DNA from: Parasphingopyxis lamellibrachiae
GTDB lineage: Bacteria; Pseudomonadota; Alphaproteobacteria; Sphingomonadales; Sphingomonadaceae
Assembly (NCBI RefSeq): GCF_003385775.1
Contig: NZ_QRDP01000004.1
Coordinates: forward strand, 186,001-250,000
DNA length: 64,000 nt
Reading direction: 5' to 3'
This document shows positions 27,727 to 36,514 of this stretch, piece after piece (the first letter of the stretch is position 1; the number at the start of each line of letters is the position of its first letter). Made by a program: the position numbers and the translations under genes. The notes under the pieces are model-generated. The model had not been told where the DNA came from. It searched no databases and saw nothing but the letters and a program-made list of their open reading frames with translations.

Positions 27727-28275
27727 GTGAGCGGCGGGGCTGAACGCAACGCCGATCTGAAGGCGCTGATCCGGACGATCCCCGACTTTCCCAAGCCGGG
27801 GATCCAGTTTCGCGACATTACGACACTGCTGCTCGATCCGGGCGGTTTTGCCACCGTGGTCGAGCGTATGGCCGCCATGGTGGATGGCCCGATAGACGCG
27901 ATTGCCGGTGTGGAAGCGCGCGGCTTCATTTTTGGGGCGGCGCTGGCGCGCGAGCTGGGTTCAGGGCTGGTGCTGGTCCGCAAGCGCGGCAAGCTGCCCG
28001 GCAAGACGCTGACCGAAGACTATGCCCTTGAATATGGCAGCGACAGTCTGGAAATGCATCACGATGCCATTCCGCAGGGTGCGCGGATCCTGCTGATCGA
28101 CGATCTTCTGGCCACGGGCGGCACAGCGCATGCCGCGGTTCGGCTGCTGCGCGGGGCAGGGGCCAGTGTCGGTCAGTCGCTGTTCGTGATCGATCTGCCC
28201 GACCTGGGCGGGGCGGCCAGATTGCGCGAGGCCGGCGTATCGGTAGAGGCGCTGGTCGAGTTTGAGGGTGACTAG
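27727..28275 (+). CDS. apt: Adenine phosphoribosyltransferase
   Basis: A 182-residue purine salvage enzyme making AMP from adenine and PRPP. Markers are [46 protein letters not shown] and the PRPP loop [17 protein letters not shown] at 27727 is the only sensible start; the next in-frame ATG is about 47 codons inside. It is probably read through from petC. Its stop overlaps that of the MaoC gene on the other strand. Confidence 0.94.
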   Translation: MSGGAERNADLKALIRTIPDFPKPGIQFRDITTLLLDPGGFATVVERMAAMVDGPIDAIAGVEARGFIFGAALARELGSGLVLVRKRGKLPGKTLTEDYALEYGSDSLEMHHDAIPQGARILLIDDLLATGGTAHAAVRLLRGAGASVGQSLFVIDLPDLGGAARLREAGVSVEALVEFEGD

Positions 28276-28736
28276 GCTCGTTGCCCGGCCTCTGTCGGGC
28301 GTTTCCGGATCAGGCCAATGGATTTCATCGTCATGACTGGCTCGTCATCCTGATTGAAGACGGTAATCTTGCTGCGAAACGAACCCATGTCCGGGCGGCT
28401 GCGCGAGGGCGTTTTGTCAACGATTTCGGATTCGCAGCGCAGCACATCGCCCGGATATACCGGCTTCAGCCAGCGCAGTTCGTCAATGCCCGGTGACCCA
28501 AGGCCCGCCTGTTTGTTGGTCTTCATATTCTCAACCACCATCCGCATCACCATTGCGCCAGTGTGCCAGCCGCTTGCGGAGACTTTTCCGAAATAAGTCT
28601 TCGCCGCGGCGTCGTCATCCAGATGAAAGGGCTGGGGATCGTATTTCGAGGCGAATTCGATAACCTCTTTGCGCGAGACTTCATAGCAGCCGAAAGCGGA
28701 TTTCGTACCGGGCTGGATATCTTCGAAATAGAGCAT
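28272..28736 (-). CDS. MaoC family (hotdog fold) dehydratase
   Basis: A 154-residue single-hotdog protein. It begins [20 protein letters not shown] and contains [20 protein letters not shown], the hydratase-2 motif with the catalytic D and H, then [12 protein letters not shown]. Such proteins hydrate enoyl-CoA thioesters; the exact substrate is unknown. A palindrome like the operators of LiuR-type regulators lies just upstream, which would fit acyl-CoA breakdown. Confidence 0.85.
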   Translation of the reverse strand: MLYFEDIQPGTKSAFGCYEVSRKEVIEFASKYDPQPFHLDDDAAAKTYFGKVSASGWHTGAMVMRMVVENMKTNKQAGLGSPGIDELRWLKPVYPGDVLRCESEIVDKTPSRSRPDMGSFRSKITVFNQDDEPVMTMKSIGLIRKRPTEAGQRA

Positions 28737-28756
28737 GGCGGCAGGATATCATGGCC

Positions 28757-28776
28757 TTACGTTTACGCAAGCGTAA
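28757..28776 (-). promoter_or_regulatory. Palindromic operator-like site before the MaoC gene
   Basis: TTACGTTTACGCAAGCGTAA contains the 14-bp near-palindrome TTACGC-AA-GCGTAA and starts 20 nt upstream of the MaoC start. It resembles the TTTACGTNNACGTAAA type of site bound by MerR-family LiuR regulators of acyl-CoA and branched-chain amino acid use. The match is by eye. Confidence 0.45.
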
Positions 28777-28782
28777 CTGTGA

Positions 28783-29994
28783 TCAATCGTTCAGCAATGC
28801 GTCCGCGACCGCCGGATCGCCGTCATTGGGGAGCGGTTCTATACCGATCAGCCGGCTGAGAAGCGTGTAGACATCGACATTGTCGACAATCCCGGGGCCA
28901 GCTTCGCGCACAAAGGCGGGGCCGTTTGCAAGGAAGGTCGCGCGCATTTCCGGATCGAAATTGTCCCAGCCATGGGTTGCCCCGGCAATTGGATAACGCG
29001 GTTCACCCGATATGATGACCCATCCGGCATCGGCCCTGCACAATATGGCGGTTGCCCTTGGGTTGGCGCCGAATTCGAGATGGGCGGGCACCTCTTCCCG
29101 CCGCGTGCAGGTCATATTGTCATGCGGCTGGATGAAGGTTTCGAAGACATGGTCATCGGTTCCCGCAGCCGGTTCAATGGCTGCATAGGGGCCGCTTTCA
29201 ACCAGCGTGTAGAAACTGGGATCGATGAGTTCATCCAGCTGGATCACACGCGCGGCATCAATGGTCCGCATGCCATGATCCGAAATGATGACGATATTGG
29301 CCAGCCGGTCCATCGCCGCCAGCCCGTCTACAAGCTCTCCGATCCGCGTATCGACTTCGGCTATCGCCGCATCGGTTTCCGACGCACTTATCCCATGGAT
29401 ATGTCCGGCCATGTCGACTGTATCGAAATACAAGGTCACGAAACGCGGGCGAATGGTTTCGGGCCGTCTTTGCCAGTCGAGCACCGCGTTCACGCGCTGG
29501 ATGTTCGAGACATTCTGGTCGAAGCGCTGCCAGTCTTGCGGCCGTACGCCGCGGATCGCCACTTCGGATCCGGGCCAGAACATCGTGCCAGTGCGGATTC
29601 CCGCATTTTCCGCGGTGACCCAGATAGGTTCGGCCTGATCCCACCAAAAGGGATCGAGCGACTGGGCCGGATTGCCGAGGCTGAACATCTGTCCCGGGCG
29701 TGCCGGATCGATCATCGAATTGCCGGTTATGCCGTGGTGATCGGGCCTGAGGCCGGTGACGATCGTATAGTGATTGGGGAATGTCTTGGTCGGGAAGGAA
29801 GGCCGCATCGAGGCGAAAATCCCCGTCTCCCGCAATGCCGACAGCCGCGGCGTTATGCCGCGGTCGAGATAGTCCGGCCGAAATCCGTCGATCGAGATGA
29901 GGATGGTGACGGGCACCGGTGTTTGCGCCTGGGTCGCAACCGCCCCGAACAGCGCAATGAGAACGAAAAACGACCGGATCATATGCATCGCCAT
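28783..29994 (-). CDS. Ectonucleotide pyrophosphatase/phosphodiesterase (NPP) family protein
   Basis: A 403-residue exported enzyme of the alkaline phosphatase superfamily. After a signal peptide (cut near residue 24) come the metal site D36 in ISIDGFRPDYL and the nucleophile T71 in PTKTFPNHYT. They are followed by HHGITGN, FWPGSEVAIRG, YFDTVDMAGHIHG, SDHGM and ATHGWDN. All expected metal ligands are visible. It would hydrolyse phosphodiester or pyrophosphate bonds in the periplasm. AAGGAG precedes the ATG; an ATG two codons later is possible. Confidence 0.9.
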   Translation of the reverse strand: MAMHMIRSFFVLIALFGAVATQAQTPVPVTILISIDGFRPDYLDRGITPRLSALRETGIFASMRPSFPTKTFPNHYTIVTGLRPDHHGITGNSMIDPARPGQMFSLGNPAQSLDPFWWDQAEPIWVTAENAGIRTGTMFWPGSEVAIRGVRPQDWQRFDQNVSNIQRVNAVLDWQRRPETIRPRFVTLYFDTVDMAGHIHGISASETDAAIAEVDTRIGELVDGLAAMDRLANIVIISDHGMRTIDAARVIQLDELIDPSFYTLVESGPYAAIEPAAGTDDHVFETFIQPHDNMTCTRREEVPAHLEFGANPRATAILCRADAGWVIISGEPRYPIAGATHGWDNFDPEMRATFLANGPAFVREAGPGIVDNVDVYTLLSRLIGIEPLPNDGDPAVADALLND

Positions 29995-30046
29995 ATCACT
30001 CCTTCATTACACCGATAATATGCCGGGCCGGTTGCCGAACGCGGCA

Positions 30047-31147
30047 CTATACATTGAACTTGAACAGCATCACGTCGCCGTCGGCGACGACATAATCCTT
30101 GCCTTCCTGGCGAAGCTTGCCGGCATCCCGGGCGCCGGTTTCGCCGTTATGGGCAATGAAATCGTCGAATCCGATTGTCTCGGCGCGGATGAAGCCGCGT
30201 TCGAAATCGCTATGGATGACCCCGGCGGCCTGCGGCGCATGCGATCCCCTGGTGACCGTCCATGCACGGGTTTCCTTGGGTCCGGCGGTGAAGAAGGTGA
30301 TCAGATGGAGGAGCTGGTATCCGGCGCGGATGACGCGCGCCAGACCGGTTTCCTCCAGGCCCAGATCGGCAAGAAATTCGGGCCGGTCTTCGGGGGCCAT
30401 AGTGATGATTTCGGCTTCGATCGCGGCCGAGATGATAACGGCTTCGGCGCCTTCCGCCGCCGCCTTTTCCATCACTCGGGCGCTGAAGGCATTGCCGGTC
30501 GCGGCCGAACCCTCATCGACGTTGCAGACATAGAGAACGGGCTTCGCGGTGAGCAGTTGCGCCTCGCGGAACAGGCGTGCTTCCTCTTCGTCTTTCGGCT
30601 CGGTCAGCCGGGCGGGCTTGCCCTCTTTGAGGAGATTCAGCGCCTGACCGAGCACCGAGGCAACGGCTTTGGCTTCCTTGTCGCCGCCGGTCGCCCGGCG
30701 CTTGGCGTTCTCCACCCGGCGCTCGACCGATTCCATGTCGGCAAGCAGCAATTCGGTTTCCACCGTTTCGGCATCGGCGATCGGGTCGATCGTGTTTTCG
30801 ACATGCTGGATGTCGTCATCCTCGAAGCAGCGGAGCACATGGACGATGGCATCGACTTCGCGGATATTGGCGAGGAACTGGTTGCCCAGCCCTTCGCCCT
30901 TGGATGCGCCGCGCACGAGCCCGGCGATATCGACGAATTCGAGCTGGGTTTCGATGGTGTTGGCCGAGCCGGCAATGGCCGCGATCTGGGTGATTCGCGG
31001 ATCGGGCACAGCGACTTTGCCGACATTGGGCTCGATCGTGCAGAAAGGATAATTGGCTGCCTGTGCCGCCTGCGTTTCGGTCAGCGCGTTGAACAGTGTC
31101 GATTTGCCGACATTCGGCAGGCCGACAATCCCGCATTTGAAGCCCAT
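30047..31147 (-). CDS. ychF: Redox-regulated ATPase YchF
   Basis: A 366-residue Obg-family P-loop protein that prefers ATP and binds ribosomes. Markers are MGFKCGIVGLPNVGKST (P-loop within residues 9-17), YPFCTIEPNVGKV, FVDIAGLVRGASKGEGLGNQ, and the C-terminal TGS domain ending in GKDYVVADGDVMLFKFNV. The frame extends 15 codons upstream, but the ATG at 31147 gives the family start. It diverges from the protease gene over 144 bp. Confidence 0.95.
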   Translation of the reverse strand: MGFKCGIVGLPNVGKSTLFNALTETQAAQAANYPFCTIEPNVGKVAVPDPRITQIAAIAGSANTIETQLEFVDIAGLVRGASKGEGLGNQFLANIREVDAIVHVLRCFEDDDIQHVENTIDPIADAETVETELLLADMESVERRVENAKRRATGGDKEAKAVASVLGQALNLLKEGKPARLTEPKDEEEARLFREAQLLTAKPVLYVCNVDEGSAATGNAFSARVMEKAAAEGAEAVIISAAIEAEIITMAPEDRPEFLADLGLEETGLARVIRAGYQLLHLITFFTAGPKETRAWTVTRGSHAPQAAGVIHSDFERGFIRAETIGFDDFIAHNGETGARDAGKLRQEGKDYVVADGDVMLFKFNV

Positions 31148-31270
31148 GATAATCCCGTCGAAAATGGAAGGCCGGAACAGCCCGGTAAACAAGGCCGCTC
31201 GATAGGCGTTTGCGCCGGATATTGCCAGCCGAAACCGCTCGACAGCATCTGACTCGCAACCTAATCTTCA

Positions 31271-31285
31271 CCCCTGAAAAAGGGG
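31271..31285 (+). promoter_or_regulatory. Small hairpin over the ribosome binding site of the protease gene
   Basis: CCCCT (31271-31275) pairs with AGGGG (31281-31285) around GAAAA. The 3' arm is the Shine-Dalgarno sequence of the gene starting at 31292. Confidence 0.45.
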
Positions 31286-31291
31286 GATGCA

Positions 31292-33706
31292 ATGCGTCGA
31301 TATGGTCGAACCTTATTGTTGGTTCTCGCTCTGGCCGGGGCGTCGTCGCCGGTTCTGGCTGCCGCCACAGCCCAGGAAGTGCTGGCTGGAACCGAGCGGC
31401 AGGATGGCCTGCTGCCCGTCCATGTCGACCGGCGCGAGGGCGAGGTCTTCCTGAGGCTGCCGCCTCCCGATGCGAATGGCCTGGCCGGGCGCTTCATCTA
31501 TGTGAGCGGGCTTGAGACGGGCCTCGGTTCGGCGCCGCTGGGCCTTGACCGAGCGGTCAGCCAGGGCGCGCGGATGCTTGTGTTCCGCCGGGTTGGAAAC
31601 CGGGTTCTGGCGGAGGTCGAGAATGAACGTTTCCGTGCGGCGACCGGCACACCGGAAGAGCAGCGGGCGGTGCGTGAATCCTTTGCCTATTCCACCATCT
31701 GGCGGGGCGAAGTGGCGGCCGAAACGGCCGATGGTGGGTTCCTCGTCAATGTTGCGCCCTTTCTCGCCCGCGACGATCTCCAGCTTGCCGGAGCCCTTTC
31801 GGAGGGAGATCGGTCATTTTCCTTCCAGTCTGACCTTTCTGTCGCTGACACCAATTTCATCCGGGTGTTTCCGCGCAATATCGAAATGCGCGCGCGCCTT
31901 ACCTTTACCGCTGCGAATCCGGGCGACGAGATCGGCAACATTACGCCCGTCAGCGGCAATCTGAGCTTTGTCGTCCGCCATTCGCTGATCGCGCTGCCGG
32001 AACCTGGTTATCAGCCGCGCCGTTTCGATCCGCGGGCCGGCTCTTTCGCGATGCAGGTCGTGGACTATTCCGCGCCGCTCGGCCAACCCGTCGTCTACGA
32101 GCTCGCAAACCGCTTCCGGCTCGACCGGACAGATCCTGCGGCGGAGCGTTCTCCGGTCAGCAATCCGATCACTTTCTATATCGACCGCGGCGCGCCTGAG
32201 CCGATCCGCACGGCGCTCCGCGAGGGCGTTTCCTGGTGGCGCGACGCGTTCGACGCGGCCGGCTTTATCGATGCTTTTCGTGTCGAGATGCTGCCCGAAA
32301 ACGCCGATCCGCTCGATATCCGCTACAATGTCGTCAACTGGGTGAACCGCGCGACGCGGGGCTGGTCTTACGGCCAGGTGATCGAGGATCCGCGCACCGG
32401 GGAGATCATCAAGGGGCAGGTGCTGCTCGGCTCGCTCAGGGTGCGCCAGGATATCATGATCTTCGAGGCACTGGTCGGGGCCGGGCTGACCGGCACAGGC
32501 GATCCCAACGATCCGATTAGCGCCGCGCTCGCCCGCATCCGCCAGCTTGGCGCGCATGAGGTGGGCCATGCCATCGGCCTTGCGCACAATTTCGCCGGCA
32601 GCGCCCAGGGTCGCTATTCGGTGATGGACTATCCGGCGCCGCGCGTCCGCCTTGTCGATGGCCTGCCGGATATTTCCGATGCTTACGGTGTCGGCGTCGG
32701 ACGGTGGGATCGTTTCGCCGTAAACTGGCTCTATGGCGCGCAGACCGATGCCGAGGCCGCCCCGATCATGGCTGCCGGACTGGCGGAGGGCTTGCGCTAT
32801 GTGGGGGATGGCGAATCCCGCTCGGTGGGCGACGCCCATCCGGTCGGCAGCCTGTGGGATGATTATGCCGATCCCGTCGCCGAGCTCGACCGGATCATGG
32901 AAGTCCGCCGCGTTGCCGTCAGTCGCTTTGGGCCGGCGGCTATCGGGGCAGGGCAGCCGCTCTCCCAGCTGCGCCGCGCCTTTGTGCCGATCTGGCTGCT
33001 GCATCGCTATCAGGTCGAGGCGGCGAGCAAGGTGCTGGGCGGTGTCGATTTCAACTATGCGCTGAACGGAGACGGGCTGGAGCGGGCGACACCGGTCGCA
33101 GCGGAATCTCAGCGGGCTGCGCTCGATGCGCTGCTCCGTACGCTCGACCCTCAGGCGCTTGGCGTGCCTGATACCGTGCTGCCCTATCTGTCGAACGCCT
33201 ATTCCGGCAACAATGATCGCCAGACGAGCATCGAGATCTTTCCGACGGCCGGCGGTCCGGTTTTCGACCCGCTCAAGGCCACCGAACTGGGCGCGGTGGT
33301 GAGCCTTGCCGGCCTGTTGGCGCCCGACCGGCTCAACCGTCTCGAAATCCAGAGTCAGTCGGCGGATATACCCGGCGCCCATGAAGTGATCGATGCGGTG
33401 ATCGGCCGGACTTTCGGCTTTACCGGGCGCGAGAGCGACGCAGGTGTCAGACGGCGGATCGCCACAACGACAGCATTGGCATTGGCCCGGGTCCAGCGTG
33501 ATGCCGGTCTGTCGCCGACCATTGCGCTCGCATTGTCGGACCGGCTGGATTCTCTTGCAGATGCGCTCGATGGGCGCGGCTCGGATGTCCATGCGCAGTG
33601 GCGCAGGGGGCTTGGGAACCTGCTTCGGGACCGTGAGGCGCTGAATGCCGCGATTGCCGATGAAGACAGGCTGCCGCGCGTGCCGCCGGGCATGCCGATC
33701 GGTTAG
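31292..33706 (+). CDS. Exported zinc-dependent metalloprotease (DUF5117/DUF4953 type)
   Basis: An 804-residue protein with a signal peptide (LLLVLALAGASSPVLA, cut near residue 23). The middle carries the extended zinc motif HEVGHAIGLAH (residues 422-432), HExxHxxGxxH, followed by a Met-turn-like SVMDY, so it is a metzincin-type fold. N-terminal features such as FIYVSGLETGLGSAPLGLDR and the overall length fit the DUF5117-DUF4953 proteases of Bacteroidetes and Proteobacteria. It probably degrades proteins or peptides in the periplasm or outside. Its stop overlaps that of the flavin reductase gene. Confidence 0.88.
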   Translation: MRRYGRTLLLVLALAGASSPVLAAATAQEVLAGTERQDGLLPVHVDRREGEVFLRLPPPDANGLAGRFIYVSGLETGLGSAPLGLDRAVSQGARMLVFRRVGNRVLAEVENERFRAATGTPEEQRAVRESFAYSTIWRGEVAAETADGGFLVNVAPFLARDDLQLAGALSEGDRSFSFQSDLSVADTNFIRVFPRNIEMRARLTFTAANPGDEIGNITPVSGNLSFVVRHSLIALPEPGYQPRRFDPRAGSFAMQVVDYSAPLGQPVVYELANRFRLDRTDPAAERSPVSNPITFYIDRGAPEPIRTALREGVSWWRDAFDAAGFIDAFRVEMLPENADPLDIRYNVVNWVNRATRGWSYGQVIEDPRTGEIIKGQVLLGSLRVRQDIMIFEALVGAGLTGTGDPNDPISAALARIRQLGAHEVGHAIGLAHNFAGSAQGRYSVMDYPAPRVRLVDGLPDISDAYGVGVGRWDRFAVNWLYGAQTDAEAAPIMAAGLAEGLRYVGDGESRSVGDAHPVGSLWDDYADPVAELDRIMEVRRVAVSRFGPAAIGAGQPLSQLRRAFVPIWLLHRYQVEAASKVLGGVDFNYALNGDGLERATPVAAESQRAALDALLRTLDPQALGVPDTVLPYLSNAYSGNNDRQTSIEIFPTAGGPVFDPLKATELGAVVSLAGLLAPDRLNRLEIQSQSADIPGAHEVIDAVIGRTFGFTGRESDAGVRRRIATTTALALARVQRDAGLSPTIALALSDRLDSLADALDGRGSDVHAQWRRGLGNLLRDREALNAAIADEDRLPRVPPGMPIG

Positions 33707-34413
33707 CGCGCCTGGCTATATGCCGGTTCCGCATGACCGGAAGATTGGAAACCCGGCTCGGTTACTGCCGTGCCGGCGATTTCGTGCGCCGCGCGTTCGG
33801 TGGCGATCATCGCCTGTTCCAGTGATGCCTGGTGACGGGCATCCTTGAACTCCTGATATTCGACCGCGATGGTCTCAATGGCGTCTTTCGCCACGCCAAG
33901 ATACCCGGCGCACGTTGCAAGATGCGGGTCGAGATGGTTCGACTGGGATCGAACGCCCTCATGAAAGCCGAATTCACCGCGTGACGACAGAACAAGCATG
34001 GATTTGCCGGAAAGCGTCGGTTCGAGCGGCCAATCGCCGCGCGCCAGATCGAAACTGAAAGTGCGATTGATCCGAACAACCTGGTCTATCCAAGCTTTGA
34101 GTATCGCCGGCATACCGTAGTTATACATAGGTGTCGTGACAACGATGTGATCGGCAGCCGCGACTTCGTCGATAAAAATATCGGATTGCGCGAGAGCGGC
34201 CTGGTCTGCCTGGCTCCGTTGGTCCTCTGGCGTGAATGCCGCCGCGATCCACTCCTGTGTTACGAATGCCGGCGGATTGTCTGTCAAAGCACGTTCGACA
34301 ACCTTCCCTGAAAACCCTGTTTTGGCCAGTGTCTGGCGGAAATGAAGGGCCAGGTTGCTGCTGATAGAGTGCGCGCGACGGGGGCTTGCATGGATGATTA
34401 ATATATTGGTCAT
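33703..34413 (-). CDS. FMN-dependent NAD(P)H oxidoreductase, azoreductase-like
   Basis: A 236-residue flavodoxin-like protein. ILIIHASPRRAHSISSNLAL binds the FMN phosphate, and TTPMYNYGMPAILKAWIDQV with RINRTFSF is typical of AzoR and related quinone reductases. It would reduce quinones or azo compounds with two electrons. GGAGGA precedes the ATG at 34413. The LysR gene starts 89 bp away on the other strand, a layout in which the regulator usually controls its neighbour. Confidence 0.85.
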   Translation of the reverse strand: MTNILIIHASPRRAHSISSNLALHFRQTLAKTGFSGKVVERALTDNPPAFVTQEWIAAAFTPEDQRSQADQAALAQSDIFIDEVAAADHIVVTTPMYNYGMPAILKAWIDQVVRINRTFSFDLARGDWPLEPTLSGKSMLVLSSRGEFGFHEGVRSQSNHLDPHLATCAGYLGVAKDAIETIAVEYQEFKDARHQASLEQAMIATERAAHEIAGTAVTEPGFQSSGHAEPAYSQAR

Positions 34414-34502
34414 TTCGTCCTCCATTTTCATTGCCCAATGCGTAATGTATGAAAAACTGGCGTACAAATGGCGATTAGTCGATCATAAGGTGAATTTGAG
34501 TC

Positions 34503-35405
34503 ATGTATAACGTCCCCGGATTGCAAGCGCTGCGAACTTTCGACGCTGCGGCGCGGCGTATGAGTTTCAAGGAAGCCGCCAGGGAGCTTTCGGTTACGCC
34601 AACGGCGGTCAGCCATCAGGTTGCGCGTTTGGAAGACCAGCTGGATACCAAGCTGTTCGAACGCCGTGTCCGGCAGGTGAGCCTTACCGAAGATGGCGCG
34701 CGTCTGGCCGATGCGACAGAATCGGCCTTTGCGATACTCCAGCGTTCGGTCGAAGCGATTGATCGCAGACGATCGCGGAAAATCGTCGTTGTTGGAGCGA
34801 CGAATGCCTTTGCGTCGAAATGGCTGATACCCAGGGCGTCTCGCTTCGCGGATGCCGCACCGGGTTGGTCCATGTCGATACTGGCCAGTGAGAAACTCGC
34901 CGATGTCGACGCCGGCGAGGTCGATATCGCCATCCGTTATGGCGGTGACGCCGTCAAAAGAGGCCAGACCGCAACACCGCTGGTTTCGGACAAATATATT
35001 CCAGTTTGCACGCCGTCCTATTGGCAGCAACTGCAGGCTGGCGGTGCGCCGATGCGCCTGATCCACGCCGAATGGTATCGCAAAGATCGGCCCGCGCCCA
35101 GTTGGGATGCCCTTTCACCGGCCCTGGAAAGCGCGGCGAACGGCTTGCAGGACCTTATCCTGTCGGATGAGCTTTCGGCCATTTCCGCGGCGCTTGCGGG
35201 CCAGGGAATCGCGTTGGCCAGCGCCCTGCTTGTCGCGCAGGATATCGAACTGGGATTGCTTGTCCGTCCTTTTGACGGAGAGATAGCGGGCGCCGACTAT
35301 TCGCTGATCACACTGGCAGGAGCTGGTTTGGCGGCGGAGACATTCAAGAGCTGGATCGTCGGCGAAATGGCGCTCTATACGGAAAGCCCCGCACGCTCGC
35401 GTTGA
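34503..35405 (+). CDS. LysR family transcriptional regulator
   Basis: A 300-residue full-length LysR protein. The helix-turn-helix is PGLQALRTFDAAARRMSFKE to LFERRVRQVSLTEDG; the effector domain has KWLIPRASRFADAAPGWSM, VDIAIRYGGD, VSDKYIPVCTPSYW and GQGIALASALLVAQDI, close to GcvA-type regulators. It diverges from the azoreductase-like gene, whose transcription it most likely controls. The inducer is unknown. Confidence 0.9.
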   Translation: MYNVPGLQALRTFDAAARRMSFKEAARELSVTPTAVSHQVARLEDQLDTKLFERRVRQVSLTEDGARLADATESAFAILQRSVEAIDRRRSRKIVVVGATNAFASKWLIPRASRFADAAPGWSMSILASEKLADVDAGEVDIAIRYGGDAVKRGQTATPLVSDKYIPVCTPSYWQQLQAGGAPMRLIHAEWYRKDRPAPSWDALSPALESAANGLQDLILSDELSAISAALAGQGIALASALLVAQDIELGLLVRPFDGEIAGADYSLITLAGAGLAAETFKSWIVGEMALYTESPARSR

Positions 35406-35442
35406 GGCGGCATACGCCATTCTTCTCGGCTAGCCATCGGGA

Positions 35443-36435
35443 TCAATGGTGCACAGCCCGGATCCAGGGCCCAAAGCCGGAATCGCCCAGCCATGCGACC
35501 TGCGTTTCCGCTGAAACCCTGTTGATCGCTTCCTGCGGCTTGGGCCCGGGATGGACGGCGCGGCGCAGGGGGCGCGTGCCGGCGGGCATGGCGATGATCT
35601 CGGCAATGGCGCGGGGAACATCGGCGGGATCGGCGGTTCTGCCCGAACCATCCTCGGTGCCCATCCGTTCCACAAGTGCGGGATAAGCGGCGCGGCGCTC
35701 CTCGGGCGTCCGCTCTCGCAGCGCGGCGGTATACCGGTTGCGATTGACCCATATCCGGGTCGGATAGCCGCCGGGCTGGATAATCGTCACGTCGATATTG
35801 TGGGGGACGAGTTCATAGGCGAGCTGTTCGAACATCGCCTCGACGGCGAATTTGGTCGGCGAATATTGCCCCGCGCCGGGCACGATGACCCGGCCCAGTT
35901 GCGAGGATATGGCGAAAATCTGGCCGGAGCCCGCTGCGCGCATGCCCGGCAACACGGCGCGCGCCATGCGCTGATATCCGAGCACATTGGTATCGAACAT
36001 CAGCTGCGTCGCTTCCATGTCCTGCAACTCGATCGGCCCGGTGATCCCGATGCCGGCATTGTTGACGAGTATATCGATGGCACCGCCGGCAATCCGTTCT
36101 GCCTCGGCCACGCCCGCGCTCACCTGTTCATCGGAGAGCACATCGATTTCGACAATCCGGAGATCGAGATCTTCGGCCTCAGCTTCGGCGGCCAGACTGT
36201 CCGCTTCGGGGCGTGGCAGGTTGCGCATAGTTGCGATGACCCTGGCCCCCGCGCGTGCGAAATGGAGCGCGCCGAGACGGCCAAAACCCGAGGAACAACC
36301 GGTAATCAGGATCGACTTGCCCGACAGGTCGGTCGGTGCCGTTTGGGCGAAAACCGGCATTGTTGCAGGAGTGGCGGAAAGCGCGGCGACCGCGGCGGTT
36401 CCGGCGAGCAAATGGCGGCGGTTCATGGTTGGCAT
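35443..36435 (-). CDS. Exported SDR family oxidoreductase (Tat signal)
   Basis: A 330-residue short-chain dehydrogenase with a twin-arginine-like N-terminus (MNRRHLLAGTAAVAALSATP, cut near ALA/FAQ). The SDR core has the cofactor loop ITGCSSGFGR, the NNAGIG motif and the catalytic YSPTK with an upstream SSQ. SDRs are usually cytosolic; the leader suggests folded, cofactor-loaded export. AGGAG lies 7 nt before the ATG at 36435; the ATG at 36426 is an alternative. The substrate is unknown. Confidence 0.85.
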   Translation of the reverse strand: MPTMNRRHLLAGTAAVAALSATPATMPVFAQTAPTDLSGKSILITGCSSGFGRLGALHFARAGARVIATMRNLPRPEADSLAAEAEAEDLDLRIVEIDVLSDEQVSAGVAEAERIAGGAIDILVNNAGIGITGPIELQDMEATQLMFDTNVLGYQRMARAVLPGMRAAGSGQIFAISSQLGRVIVPGAGQYSPTKFAVEAMFEQLAYELVPHNIDVTIIQPGGYPTRIWVNRNRYTAALRERTPEERRAAYPALVERMGTEDGSGRTADPADVPRAIAEIIAMPAGTRPLRRAVHPGPKPQEAINRVSAETQVAWLGDSGFGPWIRAVHH

Positions 36436-36473
36436 CGGCCTTCTCCTGCTATTGTCGCCAACATAGCATGATT

Positions 36474-36504
36474 CCGTCATCCCCGCGAAGGTGGGAATGA
36501 CGGG
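36474..36504. repeat. REP-like palindrome, second copy
   Basis: CCGTCAT (36474-36480) pairs with ATGACGG (36497-36503); an inner stem CCC/GGG and a GAAG loop follow. The core matches the element at 8209-8238. It lies between pth and the SDR gene. Confidence 0.6.
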
Positions 36505-36514
36505 TTGAGAAGAA

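Noticed and set aside
31814-33592. A 592-codon open frame on the minus strand, antisense to the metalloprotease gene
   Set aside because: It has no recognisable domain or ribosome binding site, and the plus-strand protein has a signal peptide and zinc motif.
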